From NCBI GenBank assembly GCA_024235215.1, contig JACKMU010000009.1, positions 75,609-139,608 on the forward strand: a DNA stretch of 64,000 bases. Direction: 5' to 3'. A model generated the notes under the pieces. That model saw only the letters and a list, made by a program, of their open reading frames with translations, was not told the origin of the DNA and ran no database searches. Positions 63,660 through 64,000 of the stretch are shown here, in pieces; the first letter of the stretch is position 1; the number at the start of each line of letters is the position of its first letter. The position numbers were made by a program, and so were the translations under genes. This DNA is from Chromatiaceae bacterium (GTDB taxonomy: Bacteria > Pseudomonadota > Gammaproteobacteria > Chromatiales > Chromatiaceae).

Positions 63660-64000
63660 GGGTAACGTTTCGGTGTGTCAACGCGGCTGTCGATCAAACC
63701 TATGCTAATTCAAGACCCCATAGGTCCACCTGCTATCGCTGACCTATGTCCCGTCTGCGGGTGACCGTTGTTGGCAGGGCGATCATTGTGCAAAGAGTTT
63801 GACCGGATGTAATCTGCGCATGCAGGGGCGATCGGTGGATCGCCACTGTGCGTCTTGATCAACGGTTAAAATCAACTGCTCCAAGCAATTGACCCGCTGG
63901 CGTTGAACGCTATAGCAGTGGCAGTGTATTCTCACCCATCGTCACCACGCACCGTTGTGCGACCGCCAGCAAAGTAAATCCGATACCCATTTGACAGCAG
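63660..64000. repeat. Dispersed repeat R2, copy 2 (island right border), runs off the window
   Basis: Direct, diverged copy of 57783-58126; both share CCATAGGT...CTGCTA.CGCTGACC near the left and CTCACCCAT...TTGACAGCAG at the right, where the window ends. Stop codons break the residual minus-strand frame in this copy. The boundary between this repeat and the end of the TIR gene (63590) is about 70 unassigned bases. Confidence 0.7.

Noticed and set aside
1..64000. CRISPR arrays, rRNA, tRNA or intact insertion sequences
   Set aside because: No regularly spaced short repeats, no RNA gene signatures and no intact transposase were found on reading both strands.

Overview
The window is about 64 kb of a free-living-type gammaproteobacterial chromosome with moderately high G+C. 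The minus-strand order glyA-nrdR-ribD-ribE-ribB-ribH-nusB-thiL-pgpA is a classic gammaproteobacterial arrangement. FolE2, an EncFtn-type ferritin, a rubrerythrin/Fe-S oxidoreductase/DUF3501 cluster and many c-di-GMP and two-component genes suit an environmental, redox-responsive bacterium, perhaps a Chromatiales-like sulfur oxidiser. That placement is inference from gene content; there is no rRNA or tRNA in the window.

Layout. 0-2 kb: the 3' part of ispA, then folE2. 2-11.6 kb: a minus-strand housekeeping block (aspartic protease, pgpA, thiL, nusB, riboflavin genes, nrdR, glyA) with a diguanylate cyclase gene inserted between ribE and ribB. 11.6-13.1 kb: an ExeA-like ATPase. 13.8-27 kb: a large GGDEF/EAL protein, then a GAF-HlyD adaptor overlapping a PqqD-M50-HlyD fusion, then a 1786-residue secreted protein with NHL, cadherin-like and calcium-binding repeats. 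27-39 kb: a hybrid kinase with two HPt domains, a REC-GGDEF-EAL regulator, a repeat-rich lipoprotein, and an OmpR-type regulator with a CHASE2 kinase separated by a 162-bp perfect-ended palindromic element. 39-45.6 kb: MscS, the rubrerythrin/HdrD-like/EncFtn/DUF3501 cluster, an EamA permease and a cell-wall-hydrolase-like protein. 46-57.5 kb: a CZB chemoreceptor, a TPR-patatin phospholipase, a phosphatase-like lipoprotein, a sirtuin, a membrane GGDEF-EAL protein and an ECF sigma/anti-sigma/COG4315 operon. 57.6-64 kb: an accessory island.

The accessory island is the most interesting part. Two diverged copies of a roughly 330-bp repeat (57.8-58.1 and 63.7-64.0 kb) bracket an internally deleted lipid A acyltransferase pseudogene and a compact four-gene plus-strand set: a TRAFs-binding (DUF4071-type) protein with a deoxyribosyltransferase/TIR-like N-terminus, a polyprenyl-synthase-like enzyme with a variant second Asp-rich motif, a TIR protein with a small helical N-terminal domain, and a protein with TIR-like domains at both ends. 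The last three genes overlap by 7 and 10 bases. This looks like an unreported TIR-based conflict or signalling system that includes an isoprenoid enzyme. The TPR-patatin gene at 48.4-51.1 kb appears to carry the same TRAFs-binding-type module, so the two loci may use a shared sensing logic.

Several small duplicated fragments show that 45-64 kb has been rearranged repeatedly: a 41-bp patatin-gene tail, the sirtuin leader and the island repeats.
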